Assembly (NCBI RefSeq): GCF_003611275.1
Contig: NZ_CP020694.1
Location: 1,922,001 to 1,986,000, forward strand
Reading direction: 5' to 3'
From: Sulfitobacter sp. D7
GTDB taxonomy: Bacteria; Pseudomonadota; Alphaproteobacteria; Rhodobacterales; Rhodobacteraceae
DNA: 64,000 nt
Positions within the stretch are counted from its first letter, which is position 1, and each line of letters begins with the position of its first letter. Position numbers and translations under genes: made by a program. Below, piece after piece: positions 44,257 through 54,442 of this stretch. Under the pieces are notes generated by a model. It was not told the origin of the DNA. It saw nothing but the letters and a program-made list of their open reading frames with translations, and made no database searches.

Positions 44257-45477
44257 TTAGGCGAAAAGATCATGCGCCAATTCAAGTGCGTCAACCAATG
44301 TGTCGACCTCGGCGCGGGTGTTATACATGCCAAAGGACGCTCGGCAGGTGGCAGAAACCCCCAGATGCGTCATCAAAGGTGCCGCGCAATGGTGCCCGGC
44401 CCGCACCGCCACGCCCTTTTTGTCGAGCACGGTTGAAATGTCATGGGCATGGGCCGCGCCATCCAAGGTGAAGCTAAAGATCGCCGCCTTATCCGGTGTC
44501 GTGCCCTGAAGGTTAAGCCAGTTCAGACCGCTGAGACGGGACACGGCGTAGTCGCGCAGATCATCTTCATGGGCGGCAATCTTCTCCATCCCCAGGTCCA
44601 TCATGAAATCCAGCGCCACGCCCAAGCCGATGGTGGCCACGATGCCGGGGGTGCCCGCCTCGAACATCATCGGCGGGTCGTTGTAGCTCACCGCGTCTTT
44701 GCTGACTTCGCGGATCATGTCGCCGCCCCCGATGAAGGGGCGCATTTCGGCCATCCGCTCGGACTTGATATAGATCGCGCCTGAGCCCGAGGGGCCGTAG
44801 AGTTTGTGCCCCGTGACGGCATAGAAATCACAGCCGATGTCTTGGACATCCACCGGCATATGCACCGCCCCCTGCGAGCCGTCGACCAGCACCGGAACGC
44901 CTTTTTCGTGCGCCGCTGCGGTGATGGATTTCACATCAACTTTGGTCCCCAAAACATTGGAAAGATGCGATATCGCAACCAGCTTGGTCTTTGGCCCGAT
45001 GGCATCGATCACCGCCTGCGGGTCCAGCGCGCCGGTGGCGTCTACGTCGACCCATTTCAGCACCACGCCCTGCCGCTCGCGCAGGAAATGCCATGGCACG
45101 ATATTTGCGTGGTGCTCCATCACCGACAGGACGATCTCATCACCGGCCTGCATCCGCGGCATGGCCCAGCCATAGGCCACGGTGTTGATCCCCATGGTGG
45201 CACCGGTGTTCAGCACGATTTCATCTTCTGATCCGGCATTGAGAAACCGTGCAACAGTCCCGCGCACGCTTTCATATTTGTCGGTCGCTAGATTAGAAAG
45301 GTAGTGCAAGCCACGGTGAACATTAGAGTATTCATTCGCGTAGGCTTGGGTGATCGCATCGATCACCACCTGCGGCTTCTGCGCTGATGCACCATTGTCG
45401 AGATAGACCAGCGGCTTGCCGTTCACCTCGCGGCCGAGGATCGGAAACTGCGCCCGGACAGCATCAACGTTGAACAT
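44257..45477 (-). CDS. sufS: Cysteine desulfurase SufS
   Basis: A 406-aa group II cysteine desulfurase. PLP lysine lies in AVTGHKLYGPSG, and the catalytic cysteine in SATCRASFGMYNT. Conserved sequences include YLDNGASAQKP and EHHANIVPW. It removes sulfur from cysteine for SUF Fe-S cluster assembly. It is the last visible gene of the suf operon. The sufA/sufT-like genes that often follow in relatives are not here. A tRNA gene comes next. Confidence 0.95.
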   Translation of the reverse strand: MFNVDAVRAQFPILGREVNGKPLVYLDNGASAQKPQVVIDAITQAYANEYSNVHRGLHYLSNLATDKYESVRGTVARFLNAGSEDEIVLNTGATMGINTVAYGWAMPRMQAGDEIVLSVMEHHANIVPWHFLRERQGVVLKWVDVDATGALDPQAVIDAIGPKTKLVAISHLSNVLGTKVDVKSITAAAHEKGVPVLVDGSQGAVHMPVDVQDIGCDFYAVTGHKLYGPSGSGAIYIKSERMAEMRPFIGGGDMIREVSKDAVSYNDPPMMFEAGTPGIVATIGLGVALDFMMDLGMEKIAAHEDDLRDYAVSRLSGLNWLNLQGTTPDKAAIFSFTLDGAAHAHDISTVLDKKGVAVRAGHHCAAPLMTHLGVSATCRASFGMYNTRAEVDTLVDALELAHDLFA

Positions 45478-45480
45478 GTT

Positions 45481-46059
45481 TCAAACTCCTTGGGCGGTCA
45501 GCCCGATCAAAGACAGCAGGAGGCCAAGACCCAGCAAGACCCCAAGCGCGGCCCCTGCCAGTACAGCGGCGGCATGGAAGAGCCCCGGCAGATGCAGCAG
45601 TTCGGCCACGAAATTCAGCAGGATCCAAAGACCCCAAAAAGTAACGACGAATGAAGCCAGCAGCGCCACCGGCGGCACAGCCAAGGTCAGCAGCAGGATC
45701 CCCAATTGCGCACAGAGCCGGAGCGCCTGCAACCAGACCACGGCCGCCAGAAGCGGGTCCGCCGCGCCCTGCCCGCCCAAGGCCCGGCCGACCCAAGACA
45801 GCGCATGAACATAAAGGACCATCAAACCGGCCAGCAGCGCAAAAAGCACCAGCGGCGATTGGAAATAACTCGGCAACGCCATGGCGGGCGGCGCGATCAC
45901 GAACATCGCCGAGATCACCAGTGCGTTCAGCGCCGCGACCAAGGCGAGCGATGTCCATATCACCTCGCGGCCCAAAGGCAGGGCCGCGATCATCCGCGCT
46001 GCGGCGCGGGGGCTGCGCAGTGTGGTTTGCGCGAGTTGGATCAGGGCGGCGCTGTCCAT
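45481..46059 (-). CDS. YIP1-family membrane protein
   Basis: A 192-aa protein with about five hydrophobic helices (for example VIWTSLALVAALNALVISAMFV and LVLFALLAGLMVLYVHALSW), consistent with the YIP1 family. Function unknown. It starts one base past the stop of another small membrane protein and ends three bases before sufS, so it is part of the suf operon. The start at 46059 is chosen to avoid an arginine- and cysteine-rich leader overlapping the previous gene. Confidence 0.8.
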   Translation of the reverse strand: MDSAALIQLAQTTLRSPRAAARMIAALPLGREVIWTSLALVAALNALVISAMFVIAPPAMALPSYFQSPLVLFALLAGLMVLYVHALSWVGRALGGQGAADPLLAAVVWLQALRLCAQLGILLLTLAVPPVALLASFVVTFWGLWILLNFVAELLHLPGLFHAAAVLAGAALGVLLGLGLLLSLIGLTAQGV

Positions 46060-46060
46060 C

Positions 46061-46543
46061 TCAGCCCCGCTGTGCCGCAAGCAGGCCTGCGATCCAGAAC
46101 CAGAAGAACACGGCCAACCAGAGCACGCCGACGATCTGCGCCTGCACGCCCGGCCCGATAAAGCCAAGCGCGAGGCCCAGCAACAACAGGATCGGCGCGG
46201 AAGCGAGCAGCGACCAAACCAAGGTCAAGCGTACCGCGTAGCCAGTGAGCCGCTGCCCCGCGATGTGGCTGATCGCCCAGACCATCGCCGCCAGACCATA
46301 GAGCAGCATCGGCATCACGAAGATCCAGAAAAACGCGCTCCAATACTGCCGCACGGCCAGCGGTCCTTCGGGGTCAAGATGCGCCGCGCGGGCTTGATAA
46401 GGGGACAGGGCCACGAAAATCAGCAGCCCCGCCATGAGCGCGAACATCAGAACGCGCACCTCGTTACGGCCCTGCGCCAACAGCCCCGACATCACTTTGC
46501 CGGGGCCGCGATAGGTCGCAACGATATCGCTGGTGACAGCCAT
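46061..46543 (-). CDS. Small membrane protein in the suf operon
   Basis: A 160-aa protein with four hydrophobic helices (VLMFALMAGLLIFVALSP, YWSAFFWIFVMPMLLYGLAAM, LVWSLLASAPILLLLGLALGF, GVLWLAVFFWFWIAGLLA). It begins at the sufD stop codon. It resembles its YIP1-like neighbour in size and topology and may act with it. Specific role unknown. A membrane link for Fe-S assembly is only a possibility. Confidence 0.78.
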   Translation of the reverse strand: MAVTSDIVATYRGPGKVMSGLLAQGRNEVRVLMFALMAGLLIFVALSPYQARAAHLDPEGPLAVRQYWSAFFWIFVMPMLLYGLAAMVWAISHIAGQRLTGYAVRLTLVWSLLASAPILLLLGLALGFIGPGVQAQIVGVLWLAVFFWFWIAGLLAAQRG

Positions 46544-47823
46544 CAGCTGCTACGACGCTCCAACCACGAGCTGAGACGCCCGTTGATCTCTTCGCGCAGC
46601 CCTTCGGCTTCGATCTCTTCCACCGCTTCGGCAAGGAAGGCCAGTGTCAGAAGGTCGGTCGCCTCGGCATGAGACACGCCGCGGGCACGGAGGTAGAACA
46701 GCGCCTCTTCGTCGATCGCACCAGAGGTCGAGCCATGCGAACAGGCCACGTCATCAGCGTAGATCTCAAGCTCAGGCTTGGCGAGGAACTGGCTGTCGCC
46801 GTCCAGCAAAAGCGACTGGCTGATCTGATAGCCATCGGTCTTCTGCGCGCCTTCTTTAACGAGGATCTTGCCTTGGAACACGCCTATCGCACCGTTGCGC
46901 AGCACCTTCTTGAACACTTGACGGCTTTCGCAATTCACCGCGTCATGGGTGATGAAAACCGTGTCGTCATGATGGAAGTCACCATCGCCGACGCAGGCAC
47001 CAGCCACATGGGCCGAGGCATCATCGCCGGTGAGCTCGATCACACATTCGTTGCGCGTCAGCGCGCCGTTCACGGTAACGGTGAAGCTCTTGAACAGCGA
47101 CTCGCTGCCGAGACGGGTGAAGATATGTGTCGCGGCCCGACGCTCATGATCGCGGCCCTGTGCACGGACATGGTGGAAGCGCGCGGTGTCGGCCACTTCA
47201 ACCTCCATCACGGTGTTGAAGCGCGCGGCAGCGGGGCCGTTCTCCAAAAGCGTCACTTCGGCGCCTTTTTCGAGCTTCACAACGTGGTGCAACATCGCAT
47301 CCGAAGTCTCTGATTTATGGTTATAAACCAGATTGATCGGCTTGCTCACCTGACCGGTGACATGGATCAGCACCCCGTCACTCGCGAAGGCTGTATTCAG
47401 CGCTGCCAGCGGGCGTTGAACCGGTGTCTGGCCGTTCTTTTCCAGCGCACCATAGAGGTCACGCGCCCAATGCAGGTCGCTGTCCGCCGCCGCGAGCCGT
47501 TCGATGCTAACGCCTTCCAGCGACAGATCGTCGGAGGCTTCGGCGTCGAATTCACCGTCGACAAAGACGATACGCAGACGGTCGGTGTCGTCGAAAAGCG
47601 GCGCCTCGCCGTGATCGAAAATCGCGGCAGGCTGCGCCTCGGGTTGCGTCAGCGTGTCGGGGCGGGTGAACTTCCAATATTCATCCCGGCGTTGCGGCAG
47701 GCCCATGGCACGGAGCCGCGCCAGCGCGTCCTCGCGCGCCGCCTGGGCCCAACCACCCTGCGGCATGTTGAGCCGTGCGATCATCGCCTCGGTCGGGGTT
47801 TCTTGCAGTTTCGCTTCGGCCAT
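46543..47823 (-). CDS. sufD: Fe-S cluster assembly protein SufD
   Basis: A 426-aa SufB/SufD-family beta-helix protein, part of the SufBCD scaffold. The C-terminal signature CSHGSTSGAIDEEALFYLRARG is clear, with a conserved cysteine and histidine at the cluster region. ATG at 47823 overlaps the sufC stop (TAATG). Length is normal. Confidence 0.94.
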   Translation of the reverse strand: MAEAKLQETPTEAMIARLNMPQGGWAQAAREDALARLRAMGLPQRRDEYWKFTRPDTLTQPEAQPAAIFDHGEAPLFDDTDRLRIVFVDGEFDAEASDDLSLEGVSIERLAAADSDLHWARDLYGALEKNGQTPVQRPLAALNTAFASDGVLIHVTGQVSKPINLVYNHKSETSDAMLHHVVKLEKGAEVTLLENGPAAARFNTVMEVEVADTARFHHVRAQGRDHERRAATHIFTRLGSESLFKSFTVTVNGALTRNECVIELTGDDASAHVAGACVGDGDFHHDDTVFITHDAVNCESRQVFKKVLRNGAIGVFQGKILVKEGAQKTDGYQISQSLLLDGDSQFLAKPELEIYADDVACSHGSTSGAIDEEALFYLRARGVSHAEATDLLTLAFLAEAVEEIEAEGLREEINGRLSSWLERRSS

Positions 47824-48578
47824 TATGCCACCTCAGCGAGAATGTCTGCGTAGCCGTTGTTCTCGACCTCAAGGGCGAGCTCGGGGCCACCGGTCTTGAT
47901 GATGCGACCGTCGTGCATGATGTGCACAACATCCGGTTTGATGTGGTCGAGAAGACGCTGGTAGTGCGTGATGACAAGGAAGCCACGGCCTTCGGTGCGC
48001 AGGGCGTTCACGCCTTCGGCGACGAGTTTCATGGCGTCAACGTCAAGACCCGAGTCAGTCTCGTCGAGGATGCACATCTTTGGCTCAAGCATGGCCATCT
48101 GCAGGATTTCGTTGCGTTTTTTCTCACCACCCGAGAAGCCCATGTTCACAGGCCGCTTCAGCATGTCGGCGTCGATCTTCAGATCCTTCGCCTTGGCGCG
48201 GATTTCCTTAAGGAAGTCTGCCGCCGACATTTCCTCTTCGCCGCGCGCTTTGCGCTGTGCGTTCACCGCGGTGCGCAGGAAGGTCATGTTGCCGACGCCG
48301 GGAATTTCAACGGGGTATTGGAAGGCAAGGAAAAGGCCCGCCGCGGCGCGCTCTTCGGGCTCCAAGTCCAGCAGGTCTTCGCCTTCGAGCGTGGCGGAGC
48401 CTTCGGTGACCTCGTAGCCATCCTTGCCCGAGAGCACGTAGCTCAACGTCGACTTGCCCGAGCCGTTCGGCCCCATGATGGCGTGTACTTTGCCAGCTTC
48501 GACTTCCAGATCGACGCCTTTGAGGATCTGCTTGTCCTCTTCTTCCAGTTTCACCTGCAGGTTCTTGATGCTCAGCAT
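47823..48578 (-). CDS. sufC: Fe-S cluster assembly ATPase SufC
   Basis: A 251-aa ABC-type ATPase without membrane domain. Walker A is GPNGSGKST, the signature FSGGEKKR and Walker B CILDETDSGLD, all typical of SufC. It drives conformational change in SufBCD. The ATG at 48578 is preceded by AAGGAGA. A start at 48611 is unnecessary. It is separated from sufB by a pyruvyl-transferase-like gene. Confidence 0.95.
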   Translation of the reverse strand: MLSIKNLQVKLEEEDKQILKGVDLEVEAGKVHAIMGPNGSGKSTLSYVLSGKDGYEVTEGSATLEGEDLLDLEPEERAAAGLFLAFQYPVEIPGVGNMTFLRTAVNAQRKARGEEEMSAADFLKEIRAKAKDLKIDADMLKRPVNMGFSGGEKKRNEILQMAMLEPKMCILDETDSGLDVDAMKLVAEGVNALRTEGRGFLVITHYQRLLDHIKPDVVHIMHDGRIIKTGGPELALEVENNGYADILAEVA

Positions 48579-48661
48579 TTCGGTCTCCTTCTGGCGCGCC
48601 TTGCGCCGCAATTCATGCTATTTCAGTGCTATATCAGGGGCTTGCCCCTGCGTGTTAAAGG

Positions 48662-49467
48662 TCATGCCGCCCCCTCATGGGCACAGAGCGCGGCGGGAAA
48701 GTGTTCGATCAGCGCCGCGCGGCAGGCAGCAATGCCGTCGTAATAGGCCAGCGGCGCATCGGGTTTGCGGGCCACCGGAATATCGGCCAGCGCAATCGGC
48801 GCGCGCATGTCGCGGCCTACAGAAGCGGCGTAGTCGTGGAACTTGAGCCGCCCCTGACCCTCGGGCGCCACCCATGTGCTGGCCACGCCGTAAGCATCCG
48901 CCGTGATCAGCCCATGCAGTGACGAGGCAAAGACATGGGCGCAGGATGCGATGGCGGCGCAGACATGCTCTACCGGGTCTCGCGGATCGATCAGCACATA
49001 GGCGCTGTCGGAGGCCACGAGGTCCAGCAGTTCGGGGGCATCGGCGAGCGTATGATGCGGCACGATGCCGATCTTGTCGCCGCGCGGTGCATCGCTTGGC
49101 AGAACCTCGTTCACCAGAAGCCCGGGATCACCGAAAGCGTCAGTCTCCACCCCCAAAAGCGCCGCGGTCACCGGACCGCGCAGCAATGCGATCTCGATGT
49201 TTTTCAAGAACGCACGGCCCCCTGCGGGACGCAGCAGACCGCTGCCCCATATCACCGGCTTGGCCCCGTCGCGCGGCGTGTCGAAATTGCGCCGCACGAT
49301 TTGCAAAAGCGAGCCAAGACCAAAGACATCCGCCTCGTCCACCGACGCATGGGCCACCCGCCGCCCTGAGACATGGCTCAGGATCAGCGGGCTCAGCGCA
49401 TCGCCGAAATTCGGCTGCGCCTTCCACCAATGCAGGCGGAGGGGGGTATGCGCCGCAGCAAGGCTCA

Positions 49468-49468
<1 letters not shown>
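48662..49468 (-). CDS. Polysaccharide pyruvyl transferase family protein inside the suf operon
   Basis: A 268-aa protein of the PS_pyruv_trans/CsaB type. It has LHWWKAQPNFGDALSPLILS near the N-terminus, VIWGSGLL, GDPGLLVNE and the C-terminal SSLHGLITADAYG motif. Such enzymes add pyruvate ketals to cell-surface polysaccharides. Its ATG overlaps the sufB stop and it precedes sufC by 83 bases, so it is coexpressed with Fe-S assembly genes. The reason for this placement is unknown. Confidence 0.85.
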
Positions 49469-50991
<1,523 letters not shown>

Positions 50992-51027
50992 ATTTTCCAA
51001 GGTTTCAGTTCCTTTCCGTGGCGGCGC

Positions 51028-52128
51028 TCAGGCGGCCCGCGTTTCGTGCTTTTTCAGTTTGGCGGTCCAGCTTGTGGCGAACCGCAGGATATCTTCCCGG
51101 GTGGTGTTCAGGCCCAGCGACACCCGGATCGCGCTGGCGGCCTGTGTTTCATCAAAGCCCATGGCGCGCAACACGGCACTGGCGCGGACCTTGCCGCTGG
51201 AACAGGCCGATCCCGCCGAAATGGCAAAACCAGCGAGGTCCATCTGCATCACCTGGGTCTCGCCCTTCCAGCCGGGCGTAATGATGCATGAAGTGTTGGG
51301 CAGGCGCGCAGCGCCTTTCCCTACAAAAATAGTAAGACTTGTGGCATCCGCAAGGGTCGCTTCCAACAAATCACGCTGTTCGGCCACCTCTTCCCACCGC
51401 CCCGCAGACAGGTCTGCCGCCGCCGCTTCTGCCGCTGCGCCAAAACCTGCGATGGCGGGGATATTTTCGGTCCCCGAGCGGCGCCCCATTTCTTGCCCGC
51501 CGCCGCGCAAAAGCGCGTGTTCGGCCAGATCAATGCCGCGCTTGACGATCAGCGCACCGATACCCTTGGGCCCGCCCAGCTTATGCGCCGATACGAGAAT
51601 GAAATCCGCCCCCGACGTAGCCATTTTGAACCGCGTTTTGCCAAGGGACTGTACCGCATCGACCAACACATAGGGGCTGCTCTCCATCGCCCAGCACTGC
51701 TGGGCCAAGGGCATGGTTTGTTGCAGCACCCCGGTTTCGCTGTTGGCAGCCTGAAGAGCGACCAGATCAGCGCCCGCCGCAGCGGTCAGATCACCATCCC
51801 AAACACCATGCGCGTCGACGCCCAAACGATCCGCCTGCCCCCATGAGAGCACCGCGTCATGTTCCACGGCGGATGTCACCATCCGCGCACCCATCGCAGC
51901 CGCAAGCGCCGCCGCCTCTGTTGCACCGGAGGTAAAAATCACATCGACAGGATCACAACCCACAAGCCCCGCCACCTGCACCCGCGCGCGTTCAACCACA
52001 GCCTTGGCCGCACGGCCCTCAGCATGGACCGAGGACGGGTTGCCAGGCAGATCCATCGCCGCGATCATCGCCGTGCGCGCCTCCGCCCGCAGCGGTGTGG
52101 TCGCGTTATGGTCCAGGTAGACCCGCAT
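51028..52128 (-). CDS. Cysteine desulfurase, IscS/NifS type
   Basis: A 366-aa group I cysteine desulfurase. YLDHNATTPL is at the N-terminus, the PLP lysine in VSAHKLGGPKGIGAL, and the catalytic cysteine loop in ISAGSACSSGKVRAS. It lies between iscR and sufB. Together with sufS the operon has two desulfurases, as in other Rhodobacteraceae. Which one supplies SufBCD is not deducible here. Confidence 0.92.
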   Translation of the reverse strand: MRVYLDHNATTPLRAEARTAMIAAMDLPGNPSSVHAEGRAAKAVVERARVQVAGLVGCDPVDVIFTSGATEAAALAAAMGARMVTSAVEHDAVLSWGQADRLGVDAHGVWDGDLTAAAGADLVALQAANSETGVLQQTMPLAQQCWAMESSPYVLVDAVQSLGKTRFKMATSGADFILVSAHKLGGPKGIGALIVKRGIDLAEHALLRGGGQEMGRRSGTENIPAIAGFGAAAEAAAADLSAGRWEEVAEQRDLLEATLADATSLTIFVGKGAARLPNTSCIITPGWKGETQVMQMDLAGFAISAGSACSSGKVRASAVLRAMGFDETQAASAIRVSLGLNTTREDILRFATSWTAKLKKHETRAA

Positions 52129-52140
52129 CCTTCATCCTTT

Positions 52141-52176
52141 TCCAAATACCGCGGGGGTCCGGGGGCAGCGCCCCCG
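52141..52176 (-). repeat. GC-rich intergenic stem-loop, possible dispersed repeat
   Basis: CGGGGGC-AGC-GCCCCCG at 52160-52176 is a perfect 7-bp hairpin, followed toward the gene start by CCAAATACC-type sequence. I recall similar short elements (a GGGGGC stem with GGTATTTGGAAA) lying before many genes in Rhodobacteraceae genomes. A partial copy of the non-stem part is near 62916-62924 before alaS. Confidence 0.45.
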
Positions 52177-52241
52177 AAATCCCACATCGCCACCCGCGCA
52201 GGCCACAGCGGCCAAAGCGCGTTTGCTGCCCAAAACCACCC

Positions 52242-52703
52242 TCACGTTTCATCCACCACGGCAAAGAGTGTCGGCACCGCCGGACAGGGGGCCAGTTCGT
52301 TATCCACCACATCCGACAGGCGGGTCTGGTGCAAGAAGACATAGACATGCGCGCTCAAGCCCTGCCAAAGCCGGTTGGTCAGCGATTGCGCTCGGCTGCC
52401 CGAAAGCCCGCCCGAGGCACCTGCCCCCTTGTGCATCGCATCCACCGTCTCATCCACCGCGGCAAGCACATCGACCACGCGAATATCCGTAGCCGGGCGC
52501 GCCAAACGGTAGCCCCCGCCCGGCCCCCGGACAGAGGTTACCAGCTCGGCCCGCCGCAGTTTGACGAACAACTGTTCGAGATAGGGCAAAGACACCGACT
52601 GTCGCTCGGCAATGTCACCCAGTGACACCAACGTCCCCGCAGGCTGTAGGGCAATATCGGCCAAAGCGACCATCGCGTAGCGCCCTTTGGTGGATAGCTT
52701 CAT
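52242..52703 (-). CDS. iscR: Rrf2-family regulator IscR-like
   Basis: A 153-aa Rrf2 protein. The winged HTH includes MKLSTKGRYAMVALADIALQ and RGPGGGYRLARPATDIRVVDV. The three clustered cysteines that hold the 2Fe-2S cluster in E. coli IscR are absent. The only cysteine is Cys140. Rhodobacter IscR is known to lack the three cysteines yet act in iron control. It heads the suf operon and probably represses it when iron or Fe-S is sufficient. The ATG at 52703 starts the conserved MKLSTKGRYA. Confidence 0.9.
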   Translation of the reverse strand: MKLSTKGRYAMVALADIALQPAGTLVSLGDIAERQSVSLPYLEQLFVKLRRAELVTSVRGPGGGYRLARPATDIRVVDVLAAVDETVDAMHKGAGASGGLSGSRAQSLTNRLWQGLSAHVYVFLHQTRLSDVVDNELAPCPAVPTLFAVVDET

Positions 52704-52798
52704 CGTCTTACCCTCACTCGCCGTGCCATTTGATTGACGTGGGCGGCTTAAATGCCTAAGTCCAAAGACTGATCCACGCGACACTGCGCGGAACCAGA

Positions 52799-52813
52799 TT
52801 AGAACCGTTCTAA
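52799..52813. promoter_or_regulatory. Putative IscR/iron-responsive operator
   Basis: TTAGAACCGTTCTAA is symmetric except for its central base. It lies in the divergent gap, 96 bases from iscR and 63 bases from the alpha/beta hydrolase ATG. It looks like an Rrf2-type iron-responsive site controlling suf and perhaps both directions. Confidence 0.55.
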
Positions 52814-52875
52814 GGTGGCCTAGCGAATTCGTCAACTATTCGCGGCGATCTTTGAACCCCCAGACAGGGACACCC

Positions 52876-53529
52876 ATGCCCGAGGTTATTTTTCCCGGAC
52901 CCGAAGGCCGCCTTGAAGGCCGCTACCACCCCCAAAAAGAACGTGACGCCCCGATTGCCATCGTGCTGCATCCGCATCCACAGTTCGGCGGCACGATGAA
53001 TCACAAGGTCGTCTATAACCTGCACTATGCGTTCTACAACATGGGTTTCACCGTGTTGCGCTTTAACTTCCGCGGCGTGGGCCGCAGTCAGGGTGAATAC
53101 GACCAAGGCATCGGCGAATTGTCCGACGCGGCCTCGGCGCTTGATTACCTGCAATCGATGAACAACAACTCCAAACATTGCTGGGTTGCGGGTTTCTCGT
53201 TTGGTGCGTGGATCGGCATGCAACTGCTGATGCGCCGGCCAGAGATCACCGGCTTTATCTCGGTCTCGCCGCCCGCGAATATGTATGACTTTTCGTTTCT
53301 CGCGCCCTGCCCGGCCTCTGGTCTGGTCATCAACGGCACCGCCGACCGCGTGGCACCGCCTGCTGACACGACCAATCTGGTCAACAAGCTGCATGAGCAA
53401 AAAGGCATCACGATCACCCATCAGGAGATCGAAGGCGCCGGGCACTTCTTTGAAGAGCCGCATATGGACACGCTGATCACCTCGACCAGCGACTATGTGA
53501 AACGCCGCCTGACGGAATCCACCCGCTAA
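52876..53529 (+). CDS. Alpha/beta hydrolase
   Basis: A 217-aa compact hydrolase. The oxyanion region is HPHPQFGGTMNHKVV, the nucleophile elbow is GFSFGAW (serine), and the histidine lies in GAGHFFEEPH. Substrate unknown. The ATG at 52876 is chosen over an upstream TTG. It is divergent from iscR-suf, an arrangement I recall from other alphaproteobacteria. Its stop overlaps the next gene (TAATG). Confidence 0.87.
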   Translation: MPEVIFPGPEGRLEGRYHPQKERDAPIAIVLHPHPQFGGTMNHKVVYNLHYAFYNMGFTVLRFNFRGVGRSQGEYDQGIGELSDAASALDYLQSMNNNSKHCWVAGFSFGAWIGMQLLMRRPEITGFISVSPPANMYDFSFLAPCPASGLVINGTADRVAPPADTTNLVNKLHEQKGITITHQEIEGAGHFFEEPHMDTLITSTSDYVKRRLTESTR

Positions 53530-53765
53530 TGGCGGACGCGGTCGTCCTCCAACTGGCCAACAAGCTTGCCGAGGAATGTCTCGCCGTGCAGGCCGAGACC
53601 GGTGAGGAGCGGCTGTTTATCGAAGTTGGCGAGGTGCTTGGCGCCTCGTCACAAACGCTCGAAGAGGCCTTTTTGACGGCGATCCGAACGCGGATGGCCA
53701 ATGACAAGGCCCGCGGTTTTCTTGCCCGCAAACTGCGCGATCATCGCGGCAAGGCCGGCGCATGA
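53529..53765 (+). CDS. Small hypothetical protein
   Basis: A 78-aa helical, soluble protein (VLQLANKLAEECLAVQAETGEE, QTLEEAFLTAIRTRMANDKARGFL) with an arginine/lysine-rich end. It overlaps the hydrolase stop and the next start by four bases, so it is translated as part of the same operon. No family was recognised. Confidence 0.7.
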   Translation: MADAVVLQLANKLAEECLAVQAETGEERLFIEVGEVLGASSQTLEEAFLTAIRTRMANDKARGFLARKLRDHRGKAGA

Positions 53766-54346
53766 CCGAGCGGCTCGACCAGCAGATCGCCTTTCTCAAT
53801 GAGGCCGACAAGCTCAAGACAATCCTGCGCGGCACCACGCTGTGCGATGCAAGCCGGGCGGAAAACTCGGCCGAACATTCATGGCATTTGACGCTCTACG
53901 CGCTGGTTCTGGCCGATCAGGCCGGTCCAGAGGTGAACATCAACCGCGTCATCAAGATGCTGATCCTGCACGATCTTGTTGAGATCGACGCGGGCGACAA
54001 TCCGATCTTCGGCGACTATGACGCCGCTGAAATGGAAGCGCAGGAACAAATCGCCGCCGACCGCATCTTTGGCCTGCTGCCCGCCGATCTGCGGGTCGCA
54101 TTGCGCAGCATCTGGGAAGAGTTCGAAGCCGCCGAGAGCCCTTCGGCCCGCTTTGCCAAATCGCTCGACCGGTTCCAGCCCCCGATGCAAAACCTCGCCT
54201 CGGGCGGGGGCAGCTGGACCGATTACAACGTCTAGGAAGCGCAGATCGAAGAGAAGGTTGGCCGCAAGATCGCCATCGGCGCCCCTGCGCTTTGGTCCTA
54301 CGCCCGGGCCCGTATCAGCAGCTTTTTCGCCGGGGTCGGCGCCTGA
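53762..54346 (+). pseudogene. HD-domain hydrolase interrupted by an in-frame amber codon
   Basis: Residues 1-157 carry an HD hydrolase of the YfbR/5'-nucleotidase type (AENSAEHSWHLTLYALVLAD, LILHDLVEIDAGDN). A TAG at 54233-54235 stops it, but the same frame continues for 36 sense codons (EAQIEEKVGRKIAIGAPALW and on) to a TGA at 54344. The full product would be about 194 aa, the usual family size. So this is a recent nonsense mutation, a sequencing error or readthrough. The truncated protein keeps the HD motif and may still fold. Confidence 0.75.
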
Positions 54347-54360
54347 CCGCGAGCTTCGGC

Positions 54361-54372
54361 ATACCATGGTAT
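54361..54372. promoter_or_regulatory. Perfect palindrome upstream of icd
   Basis: ATACCATGGTAT is a 12-bp perfect palindrome, 71-82 bases before the icd ATG. It resembles GntR-type operators (ATxGTATACxAT-like) and could be a regulator site for icd. Confidence 0.4.
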
Positions 54373-54442
54373 ACGATCTTTCTCTTTGGCCCCCGATAGG
54401 CTAAAGCACGGATAAATACATTCTCAACCAAAGGAATTCGTC

